From Paraburkholderia fungorum (lineage in GTDB: Bacteria > Pseudomonadota > Gammaproteobacteria > Burkholderiales > Burkholderiaceae): a DNA stretch of 64,000 bases. The notes under the pieces were generated by a model. That model searched no databases. It worked only from the letters and a program-made list of their open reading frames with translations, and was not told the DNA's origin. Shown here in pieces: positions 27,309 through 37,400 of this stretch; the stretch's first letter is position 1; every line of letters begins with the position of its first letter. Location: assembly GCF_900099835.1 (NCBI RefSeq), contig NZ_FNKP01000001.1, positions 1,674,001 through 1,738,000 on the forward strand. Direction: 5' to 3'. The position numbers were made by a program, and so were the translations under genes.

Positions 27309-29969
27309 ATGCAGTCATGCCCATCGCGGCGTGAGTCCGAGGCTGCGCCGTCCATCGGCGGGCAGCCGGCGACTCGCGCCGTTCTTCATATTTCTTCAGA
27401 TCGAAGCGCTCCCGGCGCGCGGCAACGCGCGCGCACGCCGTTCTGGGCAAGGCTCGGTGCGGGAACGGCTGCATGGGCCGCCGCAGCCTGCGTCGCGCTG
27501 ATCCTCTGTTTGGGCTGGTTGCCCGCGGGCGCGCAAGCCGCCACGGCGGGCGCCGGCACCAGCACGCCGGTGATCCCGGCTTTGCAGAGCCTCATCAATA
27601 GCGCGACGGTGGCGCCCGCAGCGGCATCGGCGGCTTCGGGCGCGTCCGCCGCCGACGCCGCGTCGGCGCCGTCGCCCGCCAGCCAGGCGGAGCTGGCGCG
27701 CTCGCTCGACAGCGTGATCTCCACCCTCGACAACGACCGGCAACGCACCGCGCTCGTCGCCCAGCTCAAAAAATTGCGCGACGTCTCGAAAACGGTCACG
27801 CCGCCGCCGCCCGCGCAACCGAGTCCCGGCCTGCTCGGCGCGATTGCGTCGGGCATTGCGTCGTTCGAATCCGATGTGCATCAGGGCCGCACGCCGGTGC
27901 GTTATTGGGGCGGCCGCTTCAATGCGGCCGGCAACGAGCTTTACACAATCGTTTCAGGCCAGGGGCAGGAGAGCTTCAGCCGCATTCTGCTGTCGATGCT
28001 CGGGATGCTGCTCGGCTGGGGCGCATGCGCCGGCGCGCTGATCTATCTGCAACACCGGATCTACCGGCGCTTTGGCATCGTCATGGGACTGAACCCGAAT
28101 CCGACCACGCGCGAGTTGCTGATCTTCGCGCTGCGCCGTGTCGGTCCGTGGATCATTGCGTTCGTCGCCGCGCTGCTGTTCGTGCGCGCGATGCCCGATG
28201 CGCTCGGCCGCACGCTCGGCATGGTGGTCGCCTACGCGATCGTCGCGGGCGCGGTGTTTTCGGCGATCTGTCTGATCATGTTTTCGCTGTTCGGCTCGGG
28301 GCACCGGCGCGTCGCAGTGCGCCTCCTGATCGATCATGCGCGGCGCGTGCTGTTCGTGGTCGGCGTGTGCGGCGCGCTCGGCGACGCGGCGGTCAATTAC
28401 GACGTCGCGCATCAACTCGGCTCGAATCTCGCCGCACTGATTTCGACTGCCGCCAACATGACGGCCGCCGTGCTGACCGGCTATTTCGCGCTCGCGTTCC
28501 GCCGGCCGGTCGCGCATCTGATCCGCAACCGGCCGTACGAGCAGCGCAACGACCACAAGGCCGCCACCGACGCGTTCGACGTGCTTGCCGCGTTGTGGCA
28601 CGTGCCGGTGCTGGTGCTGGCGACGGCCTCGGTGGTCGCAACATTGGGCGGCTCGGGTTCCAGCGAGAACGTGCTGCAGATTTCGATCGTCACGGCGGCC
28701 TTGCTGGTGCTGGCGTTCTTCCTGTCGGCGATCGTGCTGCGGATGACACGTCCGCGCAGTGCCCGCGCCCGTCGTCGTTCGCCTTATCTGACGCGGCTGC
28801 TGCGGTTTTCCGGCACGCTGCTGACGCTGTTCATCTGGCTGTTTTTCTTCGAACTGGCCGCCCGCTTGTGGGGCGTCTCGCTGGTGGCGATGGTCGAGGA
28901 AAACGTCGCCGCGCGCGGCATCGCGCATGCCGTGGTGGCGATCATCGCGACGGTATTCATCGCGTGGCTGCTGTGGATTCTGGTCGACACTGCGATCACC
29001 GAAGCGCTGAATCCCGGCGGTCCGCGCAACAAGGCGCGCGCGCCGAGCATGCGCGCACGTACGATGCTGCCGCTCGTGCGCAACGTGCTGCTGGTGACGA
29101 TCATGACGATTGCCGGCATCGTGACGGCGGCCAATCTCGGCATCAACGTGACGCCGCTGCTGGCCGGCGCGGGCGTGATCGGTCTGGCGATCGGTTTCGG
29201 CGCGCAATCGCTGGTGACCGACCTGATTACGGGCCTGTTCATCATCATCGAAGACACGATTTCGGTGGGCGACTGGATCGACGTGGACGGCGGACACGCG
29301 GGCACGGTCGAGCATCTGTCGATCAGGACCGTGCGTTTGCGCGACGGCCAGGGCGCGATTCACGCGATTCCTTTCTCGCAGATCAAGATCGTCAAGAATC
29401 TGTCGCGCGATTTCGCGTACGCGGTGTTCGAAGTGCGCATGGCGTTTTCCACCGACGTCGATCAGATCACACAACTGATTCGTGAAGTCGGCGCCGACTT
29501 GATGGCCGACTTCCGTTACCGGCGCGAGATGCTGGGGCCGATCGAAGTGTGGGGGCTGGACCGTTTCGATCCGAACTGGATGGTCGTGAAAGGGCAGATC
29601 AAGACGCGGCCGCTGCAGCAATGGAGCGTGGCGCGCGCGTTCAATCTGCGGCTCAAGCGCAAGATGGACGAAGCGGGGATTGAGATTCCGGTGCCGCAGA
29701 TGCGGGTCTACACGTCGTCGAAAGATAGCGAGGGGCAGCCTTTGCAGGACGACGACATGTCGGGGCTGATGGCGCAGCACGCGCATGAGGCCGGACATGG
29801 CGAAGTGCATGCCGGAGCGGGGGTGGGGGCAGCGGCGCGGCCTGCGCATGCGGCGCATGTGCCGCTCGCTGTGGCGCGCGACGTGTCGCATGAGCCGAGG
29901 CCCGCGCCGCCGCCGACCGGGCAGACCGACCCGGTGCCGCCGCAGATTCCTACGGCGGGGAAGACTTGA
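27309..29969 (+). CDS. Mechanosensitive ion channel (MscS family, YbiO-like)
   Basis: About 886 residues. A basic leader and hydrophobic segment (WAAAACVALILCLGWLPAGAQA) form a signal peptide, followed by a long Ala-rich periplasmic region and about ten transmembrane helices. The C-terminal MscS core includes the pore helix GVIGLAIGFGAQSLVTDLITG and then the beta domain (SVGDWIDVDGGHAGTVEHLSIRTVRLR), with IPFSQIKIVKNLSRD in the vestibule. The length matches the large E. coli YbiO group more than MscS itself. It should release solutes during hypo-osmotic shock. The last 100 residues (after VPQMRVYTSS) are low-complexity His/Ala/Pro. The ATG at 27309 was chosen; an open extension 10 codons upstream has no better start. 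Confidence 0.92.
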   Translation: MQSCPSRRESEAAPSIGGQPATRAVLHISSDRSAPGARQRARTPFWARLGAGTAAWAAAACVALILCLGWLPAGAQAATAGAGTSTPVIPALQSLINSATVAPAAASAASGASAADAASAPSPASQAELARSLDSVISTLDNDRQRTALVAQLKKLRDVSKTVTPPPPAQPSPGLLGAIASGIASFESDVHQGRTPVRYWGGRFNAAGNELYTIVSGQGQESFSRILLSMLGMLLGWGACAGALIYLQHRIYRRFGIVMGLNPNPTTRELLIFALRRVGPWIIAFVAALLFVRAMPDALGRTLGMVVAYAIVAGAVFSAICLIMFSLFGSGHRRVAVRLLIDHARRVLFVVGVCGALGDAAVNYDVAHQLGSNLAALISTAANMTAAVLTGYFALAFRRPVAHLIRNRPYEQRNDHKAATDAFDVLAALWHVPVLVLATASVVATLGGSGSSENVLQISIVTAALLVLAFFLSAIVLRMTRPRSARARRRSPYLTRLLRFSGTLLTLFIWLFFFELAARLWGVSLVAMVEENVAARGIAHAVVAIIATVFIAWLLWILVDTAITEALNPGGPRNKARAPSMRARTMLPLVRNVLLVTIMTIAGIVTAANLGINVTPLLAGAGVIGLAIGFGAQSLVTDLITGLFIIIEDTISVGDWIDVDGGHAGTVEHLSIRTVRLRDGQGAIHAIPFSQIKIVKNLSRDFAYAVFEVRMAFSTDVDQITQLIREVGADLMADFRYRREMLGPIEVWGLDRFDPNWMVVKGQIKTRPLQQWSVARAFNLRLKRKMDEAGIEIPVPQMRVYTSSKDSEGQPLQDDDMSGLMAQHAHEAGHGEVHAGAGVGAAARPAHAAHVPLAVARDVSHEPRPAPPPTGQTDPVPPQIPTAGKT

Positions 29970-30017
29970 GATGCAATGCGGGTACGAGGGGCGGCGTGTG
30001 TGTGCTGTATGCCGGCT

Positions 30018-30692
30018 TCAGACAAGCACCGTCGAGTTAGCTGCTTGAACCACATCGTTCACATGCGTCGCGATTTGAGCACCCGGCACACCGTAAATAT
30101 GCAGCGAAACAGCAGGCGTATCAGAGCGATTCCCCAACTGATGAATACCACCCCGGCCGCCACGCACGAACGACACCGCTCCGCGTTTGCGCGCCTGCGT
30201 GCGCGTCGCGCTGGCGCAATGCTGCGCGCCGTTCCATTCGAATACCGTCTCGCTTAGCGTGCCGTCCAGCACCGCGTACCCGCACCACGTGTGATGTCCG
30301 TGAACCGGGCTTGCCTGCTGCGGCTGCCAGACCAGTGCGGCGATCGCATAGCGCCCGTGTGGATCGGCGGCGAGCAGATGACGCCGGTAGTTCTCCACTG
30401 AACCTTCACGTTGATGCGGCGTGAGCAATGCCGGATCGGCGGCTGCCTGGGCCAGCGCAATGCGCATGCTGCGCGCGAAGAAGGTCGAGTCCGACGGCTC
30501 GGGAAAATGCGCGCAGGCTTCGAACATCGCATCCAGCGCGTCGCACAGGCGGGCCAGCGGCGAGTCGTGATTGATCGGCGGACGCTGTGGGGTGCCTGTG
30601 CCAGCGCGCGACGCCGTTTCACCCGCTGCGCCGGACTGCGGACGGTAGACCGGAAGACGGTCGAAAGAGGGGGCGCGGAAGTCTTCGCTCAT
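30018..30692 (-). CDS. Cysteine dioxygenase-like (thiol dioxygenase) protein
   Basis: 224 residues. The cupin fold of type-I cysteine dioxygenases is visible. The iron ligands are likely His131 and His133 in SPVHGHHTWCGYAVLDG, and His184 in GGIHQLGN. The conserved VSLHIYG follows, with Tyr200 in the usual catalytic position. In bacteria this family oxidises cysteine or 3-mercaptopropionate to the sulfinic acid; the residues seen do not separate these. The N-terminal 40 residues are variable. The gene is divergent from an Lrp/AsnC-type regulator with a gap of about 140 bases, suggesting that regulator controls it in response to an amino acid or thiol. Confidence 0.85.
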   Translation of the reverse strand: MSEDFRAPSFDRLPVYRPQSGAAGETASRAGTGTPQRPPINHDSPLARLCDALDAMFEACAHFPEPSDSTFFARSMRIALAQAAADPALLTPHQREGSVENYRRHLLAADPHGRYAIAALVWQPQQASPVHGHHTWCGYAVLDGTLSETVFEWNGAQHCASATRTQARKRGAVSFVRGGRGGIHQLGNRSDTPAVSLHIYGVPGAQIATHVNDVVQAANSTVLV

Positions 30693-30755
30693 GATTGTTT
30701 TGCAGCGTCGTCGCTGCTTTGTCGGCTATTTCTGGATAGCGATATTTATACCCGT

Positions 30756-30783
30756 TTGACCGGAGAAAGAGTTTCCATATAAT
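30756..30783 (+). promoter_or_regulatory. Sigma-70 promoter for the Lrp-type regulator
   Basis: TTGACC at 30756-30761 and TATAAT at 30778-30783 are separated by 16 bases. The predicted start is about 40 bases before the regulator ATG. It is one of the best vegetative promoters visible in the window. Confidence 0.75.
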
Positions 30784-30831
30784 TCCCCTCGGAATCTCAA
30801 AAGTAGAATAATTTCCTATAGGGGTGTGAAG

Positions 30832-31305
30832 ATGGGAATGGATATCATCGACCGGAAGCTGCTCGAATTGTTGCAGGAAGACGCGACCATGCCGATCGCC
30901 GAATTGGCGCAGCGGGTGAATCTGTCGCAGACACCTTGCTGGAAGCGGCTCCAGCGGCTTAAAGAGGCCGGCGTGATTCGCGCGCAAGTGGCGCTTTGCG
31001 ATGCGCGCAAACTCGGCGTGGGAACGACGGTATTCGTCGCGGTGCGGACCAATCAGCATACCGAGGACTGGGCCAGGACTTTTACGCTGGCGGTGCAGGC
31101 GATTCCCGAGGTGGTGGAGGTGTACCGGATGAGCGGCGAAACGGATTACCTGCTGCGCGTCGTGGTATCCGACATCGACGATTACGACCGCGTGTACAAG
31201 CAGTTGATTGCCGCCGTGCCGCTGTATGACGTTAGCTCGAGTTTTGCGATGGAACAGATCAAGTATTCGACGGCGTTGCCGGTGCGGCCATCGGCGGTGA
31301 CTTAG
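30832..31305 (+). CDS. Lrp/AsnC-family transcriptional regulator
   Basis: 157 residues. The N-terminal HTH is typical (MDIIDRKLLELLQEDATMPIAELAQRVNLSQTPCWKRLQRL), with recognition helix SQTPCWKRL. The RAM domain follows (about 75-150), with VPEVVEVYR-like sequence (IPEVVEVYRMSGETDYLLRVV). The ATG has AGGGG about 7 bases upstream; an in-frame GTG at 30826 is the alternative. These proteins bind amino acids and regulate nearby metabolic genes. Its divergent neighbour, the thiol dioxygenase, is the likely target, analogous to known pairs of Lrp-type regulators with amino-acid catabolic genes. A good promoter lies immediately upstream. Confidence 0.93.
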   Translation: MGMDIIDRKLLELLQEDATMPIAELAQRVNLSQTPCWKRLQRLKEAGVIRAQVALCDARKLGVGTTVFVAVRTNQHTEDWARTFTLAVQAIPEVVEVYRMSGETDYLLRVVVSDIDDYDRVYKQLIAAVPLYDVSSSFAMEQIKYSTALPVRPSAVT

Positions 31306-31479
31306 TGAAGGCGTGAAAGTGCGGGGCGTGTCAGCAGGTGCGCCGTTTGCTGCGTACCTCTATGAGCCTGTATGAGGCGGATGGCAGCGCTGATTGCAAG
31401 CCGTGTGCAAGCTTGTCCAGCGTAGAATGCCGCGTTCCCCGCTGCCATCCACGACTGTTTCGCGAACCGAGCCCGCCTC

Positions 31480-31689
31480 ATGAATAAACCGCCGCGCAAG
31501 AAGAACCCAACCCTTGGCGTTGCCATCTTCATCGTGGTTGCGATATTGCTGGTGATTGCGACGATTCTCTATAACGCAATCAAGGAAAAGCACGACTTCG
31601 ACAGCCAGAATGCAGGGGCGCCGTCTATTTCGTCGGAAGCGGCAGCGGCTGCGTCGGTGATGAAGCCGGCGAGCGGCGCGGCTCAGTAA
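31480..31689 (+). CDS. Small single-pass membrane protein
   Basis: 69 residues. The basic start MNKPPRKKNP is followed by one strong transmembrane helix (GVAIFIVVAILLVIATILYNAI, about 13-34) and a short Ala/Ser-rich tail. Composition and topology suggest a type-II small inner-membrane protein with the N-terminus in the cytoplasm. Its family is not recognised. It lies between the Lrp gene and the convergent FUSC gene, without an obvious terminator. Confidence 0.7.
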   Translation: MNKPPRKKNPTLGVAIFIVVAILLVIATILYNAIKEKHDFDSQNAGAPSISSEAAAAASVMKPASGAAQ

Positions 31690-31731
31690 GACTGGGTTGG
31701 CTGGTGGCGAGCGTTCTTCGCCATCGCCATT

Positions 31732-34275
31732 TCACCCCGCCGGCAGGCGGATCACGCTCGCATCCTTGCGAATCAGCGCCGCCGCAGCCAGCATCTGCTT
31801 GCACTGATGGGCGAGCAATTTCATGTCATGCACGGCATCGGCCGAATAGTCCGGCGACTTTTCCGTTTCGACCACCATCGCATCGAGTTCGCGGCTTAGC
31901 AGCTTGATCTGCTCGGCTTGATCGGCGGGCGCTGCGGTGCCGGCTTCAGCTTCGGTGAGATTGTCGCGGACGGCGCTCAGCGCGCGTTGCAGCGGCTGCA
32001 AAGAGACGCTTTCGACCTGCTGTTGCTGCTGTGCGGAGGTGCGCAGCAACGGCGCAGCCGCCGTGATCTGCGATGCGAGTACGTGGCTGCGCACGAGCAG
32101 GCCGTTCAATTCCGGCACGAATCGCTGGGCGGACTTCGGCTCGAGCATCATCCGTTGAAACGCCTGGCCAAGATTGGCGAACGCCACGTGAACGTTCTTG
32201 CGCGCGAGGCGGTAGCGGTAATCGCGGTCGAGCGCCGTCGCCGCTGCGGCGGCAGCAGCGGATGCACCGGCGACCGGTCGCGCAGTCACATTGCTGACCG
32301 TGGTGGTGCCCGCGCTGGACTCGGCGTCTGCGATTGGTTTGAGGTCGGCCAGCGGCTTGACATCGGCGACAGCGGTGGACGTAGCGTCGGCATTCGTGCT
32401 CGCACCTGCGTTTGCAACCACGTTTGCACCCCCCGCGCTTGAAACCCCACCGGTATTAACCATTGCCGGCCTTGTGAATTCCGCGACCGGATCGGTCATC
32501 GCCGCAGCCGGGGCACGCGCACCGGCTTCGGTCACGGTCGCGACCACCGCGGCGGCCGGCTTGCCGCTCCACCACCAGCTCGCCTCCAGATACTGCCGGG
32601 TCGCGCTGATCATCGTGTTGACCAGCTTGCCCATCAGCCGGTACTCCCAATACGGGAACAGATGGCTTGCGGCAATCGCGATTGCGCAGCCCACCACCGT
32701 ATCGATCGCGCGTTCGCCGATGATGCGCATGCTGCCCGGCGCGAGCAGATGGAACAGCAACAGCACATACGATGACGTGAACACCACGCTCGCCGCGTAG
32801 TTGAACAGCAGCAGGCTGTAGCTCATCACCATCGACGCGAACATCACCACCATCACGATGTGCGGATTCTTCACGAGGATGATCAGCGCAATACTCGCCG
32901 CGCAGCCGATCAGTGTGCCGACTATCCGCTGCCCATTGCGCTGTTTGGTCAGCGAATAACCGGGCTTCAAGATGATGACGGTCGTCATCACGATCCAGTA
33001 CGCGTTCGTCAGCGGCAACAGACGGCCGAGCCAGAAACCGACGGCGACCGCGATCGTCACCCGCAACGCATGGCGAAAGCTCGGCGACGCCATCGTGAGA
33101 TTCGAAAAAATCTGGCCGAAAGGCACGCGCCTGCTAGACACGAAGCGGCTTAGCGCCTTGTCGATACGCAGCTCGGTTTCGGTCGGGCTCGGGTCGCTCG
33201 ACAGGCTCTTGCGCATCTTGTCGATCAGACGCGTCGCGCTCCAGATGCGTCTGAAATTCGACGACACCGCTGCATAAGCCTCGGGGCTTTTCGCGGGCAG
33301 GTCCTGCTTGCGCATCAGTTCGATTTCGAATTCGATCGCGCGCAATTCAGCCTTGACGTTCACGCTTTTACGCGGCGCATGATTCTGCAAAACCGCGAGC
33401 CCGATTTCTTCGAGGTCTTCAGCGGCCTTGCGAATCAGGTCGCGGTAGAACACCAGCAGATCGGAGCCGCCGAACGTGTTGCGCACGAGCGGGTAATCGG
33501 TGTGCGCACCGACAAACAGTTCGTGCAGATCAACGGTGTTGATGAACAGATTGAACAGCATCGCACGGCGCGGTTCGAGCTTGCCGCGCTTGAGCTTGGG
33601 CAGATTGCGCAACACGATGTCGCGCGCGGCGTCCTGGCGCTCCACGGCCGCGATCTGCTTGTCGACCAGGTTGCGATAGCACTCGTCCAGGTCGTTGTCG
33701 AGATCGTAGAACGCGGCGCGCGCGAGCAGGTAGTCGGCACACGCGAATACGCTCTCGGCGAGCGCCTGCTGTTCGATACGATGCATCATCCAGCGGCTGA
33801 CGAAGGTCGACCAGTATGTGTACCAGAGGCCGCCCAGCAGAATCCACGATGCGTTGACGAGCGCCTGGACCGGCGTGAAGTGTTCCTCCAGCGTCATGAT
33901 CATCATGAACAGCGTGGCGAAGCTGATCTGCGGCCAGCGGTTGCCGTAGACGACGATCAGCGAGAGCACGAACGTGAGCGGCACAACCGTACACCACAGT
34001 GCGACCGGATTGACGGTGGCGAGCCCCGTGGCGAGCGCCGACAGGAAACCGATCACGGTGCACGCCAGCATTTCGTTGTGCTTGTACTTGAGCGGCCCCG
34101 GCATGTCGACCACGCACGCGCCGAGTGCGCCGGTGGCGATCGTGAAACCGAGTTCGCGGTCATGAAACACGATCAGGCACAAGAGCGCCGGTAACGACAC
34201 ACCAACCGCGATGCGCAGGCCGCCATAAAAGTACTGGCTGTAAAGGAATTTTCTTATTTCAACCGAATAGCGCAT
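31732..34275 (-). CDS. FUSC-family inner-membrane transporter (YccS/AaeB-like)
   Basis: 847 residues. A first block of six hydrophobic helices near the N-terminus (LRIAVGVSLPALLCLIVF, TVIGFLSALATGLATV) and a second block around 400-560 (LRVTIAVAVGFWLGRLLPLTNAYWIVMTTVIILKPGYSLTKQRNGQRIVGTLIG) are the fusaric-acid-resistance/YccS architecture. A long cytoplasmic helical region lies between them. The family is thought to export aromatic carboxylates or related toxins. An Ala/Thr/Val low-complexity insertion (about 600-690) follows the second membrane block. No partner membrane-fusion gene (aaeA-type) is adjacent. The gene is divergent from recC. Confidence 0.88.
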   Translation of the reverse strand: MRYSVEIRKFLYSQYFYGGLRIAVGVSLPALLCLIVFHDRELGFTIATGALGACVVDMPGPLKYKHNEMLACTVIGFLSALATGLATVNPVALWCTVVPLTFVLSLIVVYGNRWPQISFATLFMMIMTLEEHFTPVQALVNASWILLGGLWYTYWSTFVSRWMMHRIEQQALAESVFACADYLLARAAFYDLDNDLDECYRNLVDKQIAAVERQDAARDIVLRNLPKLKRGKLEPRRAMLFNLFINTVDLHELFVGAHTDYPLVRNTFGGSDLLVFYRDLIRKAAEDLEEIGLAVLQNHAPRKSVNVKAELRAIEFEIELMRKQDLPAKSPEAYAAVSSNFRRIWSATRLIDKMRKSLSSDPSPTETELRIDKALSRFVSSRRVPFGQIFSNLTMASPSFRHALRVTIAVAVGFWLGRLLPLTNAYWIVMTTVIILKPGYSLTKQRNGQRIVGTLIGCAASIALIILVKNPHIVMVVMFASMVMSYSLLLFNYAASVVFTSSYVLLLFHLLAPGSMRIIGERAIDTVVGCAIAIAASHLFPYWEYRLMGKLVNTMISATRQYLEASWWWSGKPAAAVVATVTEAGARAPAAAMTDPVAEFTRPAMVNTGGVSSAGGANVVANAGASTNADATSTAVADVKPLADLKPIADAESSAGTTTVSNVTARPVAGASAAAAAAATALDRDYRYRLARKNVHVAFANLGQAFQRMMLEPKSAQRFVPELNGLLVRSHVLASQITAAAPLLRTSAQQQQQVESVSLQPLQRALSAVRDNLTEAEAGTAAPADQAEQIKLLSRELDAMVVETEKSPDYSADAVHDMKLLAHQCKQMLAAAALIRKDASVIRLPAG

Positions 34276-34499
34276 CGACTGCCTGGATTCAATTCACTGA
34301 GAAAAGGCGGCTGAAGGGTAGACGCGAGTGCAGACCCAAACTGCCGTCGAGTCTAACTTATTTTGTGTCTGATCTGACCTCGCCCATCTGGCCAGGTTAT
34401 GCCCTGGGAGCGCGTTTGTTATGCTGTCGCTTCAATGTCTGTGGCGGTCTGCACGTTGCGCCAAAGTTACTCCAGCACCGCCCGTCTGATCCGGAATCC

Positions 34500-37400
34500 A
34501 TGCTCCAGCTCTTCTATTCAAACCGCTACGAAACCCTTGTCGGCGCGCTTCTCGACGACCTCGGCGAAGCGCCGTCCGATCCCTGGGCCGCGCAGCCCGT
34601 GATCGTTCCGAGCGCGGCGGTGCGTCGTCGGCTGGAACTCGATATCGCCACGCGCCAGGGCATTTGCGCGAATGTCAATTTTGGTTATCTCGCGCAATGG
34701 CTGTGGGCTCAGATCGGCGGGGTGATAAAAAACGTGCCGGCGCATTCGCCGTTCGCACCGGACCGGCTCGTGTGGCGCTGCTACCGCCTGCTGGGCGACG
34801 CGGACGAAACGCTGCCGTGGAACGCTTCGCCGCGTCTGCGAACCTATCTGGATGCAGCCGACGCGTCGATGCGTTACGAACTCGCGCGGCGTGTGGCGAC
34901 GGTGCTCGACCACTATCTGACTTATCGGCCGGAGTGGTTGCAGCAATGGCAGAAGGGCGGTTCGATCTTCGCAAGCGGCGCGCTGGACGACACCGGCCCG
35001 CGTCTCACCGGCGCGAGCGATGCCGCCCGGGAAGACGAGCGCTGGCAAGCGGCGCTGTGGCGCTCGGTCCTCGCCGAAGTCGCGGGCGACGCGCAAACGC
35101 CTGCCGCCGCCTTGCCCCCCGCGTATCGCTTCCTGGAGGAAATCGGCACGCTTGATCTGGAGGCGATTTCCAACGCACAGTGGCCTGAGGCAGTTAGCGT
35201 ATTCGCGCTGCCGACCATGCCGCCGTTGCACGTCGCGTTGCTGCGCGCGTTATCGCGTTGGGTCGACGTGCGGCTCTACGTGATGAACCCGTGCCGCGAG
35301 TTCTGGTTCGACGTGGTCAGCGAAGGACGCGTGCAGGCGCTCGATGCCGCCGGGCAACTCGACTACCAGGAAGTCGGGCATCCGCTGCTAGCCGAGTGGG
35401 GTCGTCAGACGCAGGCGCAGTTGCACATGCTGCACGAACTGACTGAAAGCGCGGCCTCGGGCGAGACCGGCGACTTCACCGAAAACCCGGAACCTAGCTG
35501 GCTTGCCGCCGTGCAGAACGGCATTCTCGAACTGCGCGCGGAAACCGATACGGACGAGTTGCCGATCGAGCGCGGCATCGAGGTTCATGTCTGTCACAGC
35601 CTGTCGCGGCAGCTCGAAGTGCTGCACGACCGGCTGCTTGGCTGGTTCGACGAATTCGACGATCTGCAGCCGTCGGACGTGCTGGTCGCCGTATCCGATC
35701 TCGCCGCAGCAGGCCCGTTGATCGATGCCGTTTTCGGCACTACGCCGCCTGGCGACACGCGCCGCATTCCGTACCGGATCACTGGTTTGCCGCCGTCGCA
35801 GGCGAATCCGGTGGCGCGTTTGCTGCTGGATTGGCTGGCGCTGCCCGACCGCAGTGTGGGCGCGCCCGATCTGATCGAATGGCTGCGCGTCGACGCGATT
35901 GCCGTGCGCTACGGCATCGATGCCAGTTCGCTCGAAGCCGCGCAGGAATGGCTCGCGGCAGCCGGTGCGCGGCGCGGTCTCGCGCCTGTCGAACCGACCG
36001 GCGAACACGTGCCGATTGCCCGTCACACTTTCGCGGATGCACTCACGCGTCTCTATCTCGGCTACGCGATGCCCGACGGCGGCGAGCCGGTCGACGCGTG
36101 GCTGCCGGTCGAAGGCGCCGACGGCTCCGACGCCGAGTTGCTCGGCCGCCTGTCGCGTTTCGTCGACGACATCGACAGCTTCGCAGCCGATTGTGCGGTC
36201 GAGCGAACTCCCGCCGCATGGTCGCAACTGCTGCTCGAAACGCTCGGGCAATCGTTCGACGGCGGCGTCGAGTTCGCCGATTCGCTTGCGGCCGTGCGCG
36301 ACGCGATCAGCAAGATGAGCGATGCGATGCAGGCGGGCGCGCAGGACGTGCTGCTGCCGGCTGCAGTCGTGCGCGGCGCGCTGACCGAAGCGCTCGACGA
36401 CCCGGCTCGCGGTGGCGTCCCTTGGGGCAGCGTGACTTTTTCATCGTTGACCAGTTTGCGCGGTTTGCCATTCAGGATCGTCTGTCTGCTGGGCATGGAC
36501 GACGGCGTGCTGCCGAGTCTCGCGCGCGCCGACGAATTCGACCTGATGGCCGCGTTCGGCAAAGCGGGCGACCGGCAGCGCCGCGACGACGAGCGCAATC
36601 TGTTCCTCGATCTGCTGCTGGCCGCGCGCGAACGGCTTTTCATCGCGTACACAGGACGCAGCATTCGCGACAACGCGCCGTTGCCGCCAGCCGCGCTGGT
36701 CGATGAACTGCTCGATCATCTGGCGCAAGTGTCGGCGGGCGAAGATGCGAGTCCTGCTGAGGTCGACGAGGCGCGGCACGACTTCATCGTCGATCACCCG
36801 TTGCAGGCGTTTGCGTCGGACTATTTTTCATCGCAAGGCGAGTTGTTCACCTACAACGCCGATCGCGCAGAACTCGCGACGCTGCTGGCCGCGCCACAGC
36901 ACGCGGACGTCGCACCATTCTTCGATCAGCCATTGCCCCCGGAAGACGATTCACCGGTTGCGTTCGACGAATTCGTGCGCTTCTGGCGTCATCCGGCGCG
37001 CGCGTTGTTGCGGGATCGGCTGGGCATCGTGTTGTCGGACGCGCAAGGCGAATTGCTCGACACGGAGCCGTTCGATCTCGATTACAGCGGTCGCGATGCG
37101 TTGGCGGATCGTCTGCTGCCCGTGCTGCTCGATGCCGATACCGAAGACGAGGTCATGTTCGATCGTGTGCGCCGGGTTGCCGCGGCGAGTCCCGAATTGC
37201 CCGGCGGCGCGACCGGTGCCGTTTGGCGCGCGAGAGAGTTGGGGGCGTTGCACCGGCTGGCAACGAGCGTGCGCCGTGAAGTGGCGTCAGGCGTCGAGCG
37301 ATTGCCGTTCGTGCTCGATATCGCGCCGCGCTGGCCCGATGGTACGGATCTCGCAGGCGCGCTGTTTGGTCCGCACGACGCCATGCTTCGTGACGCGGCA

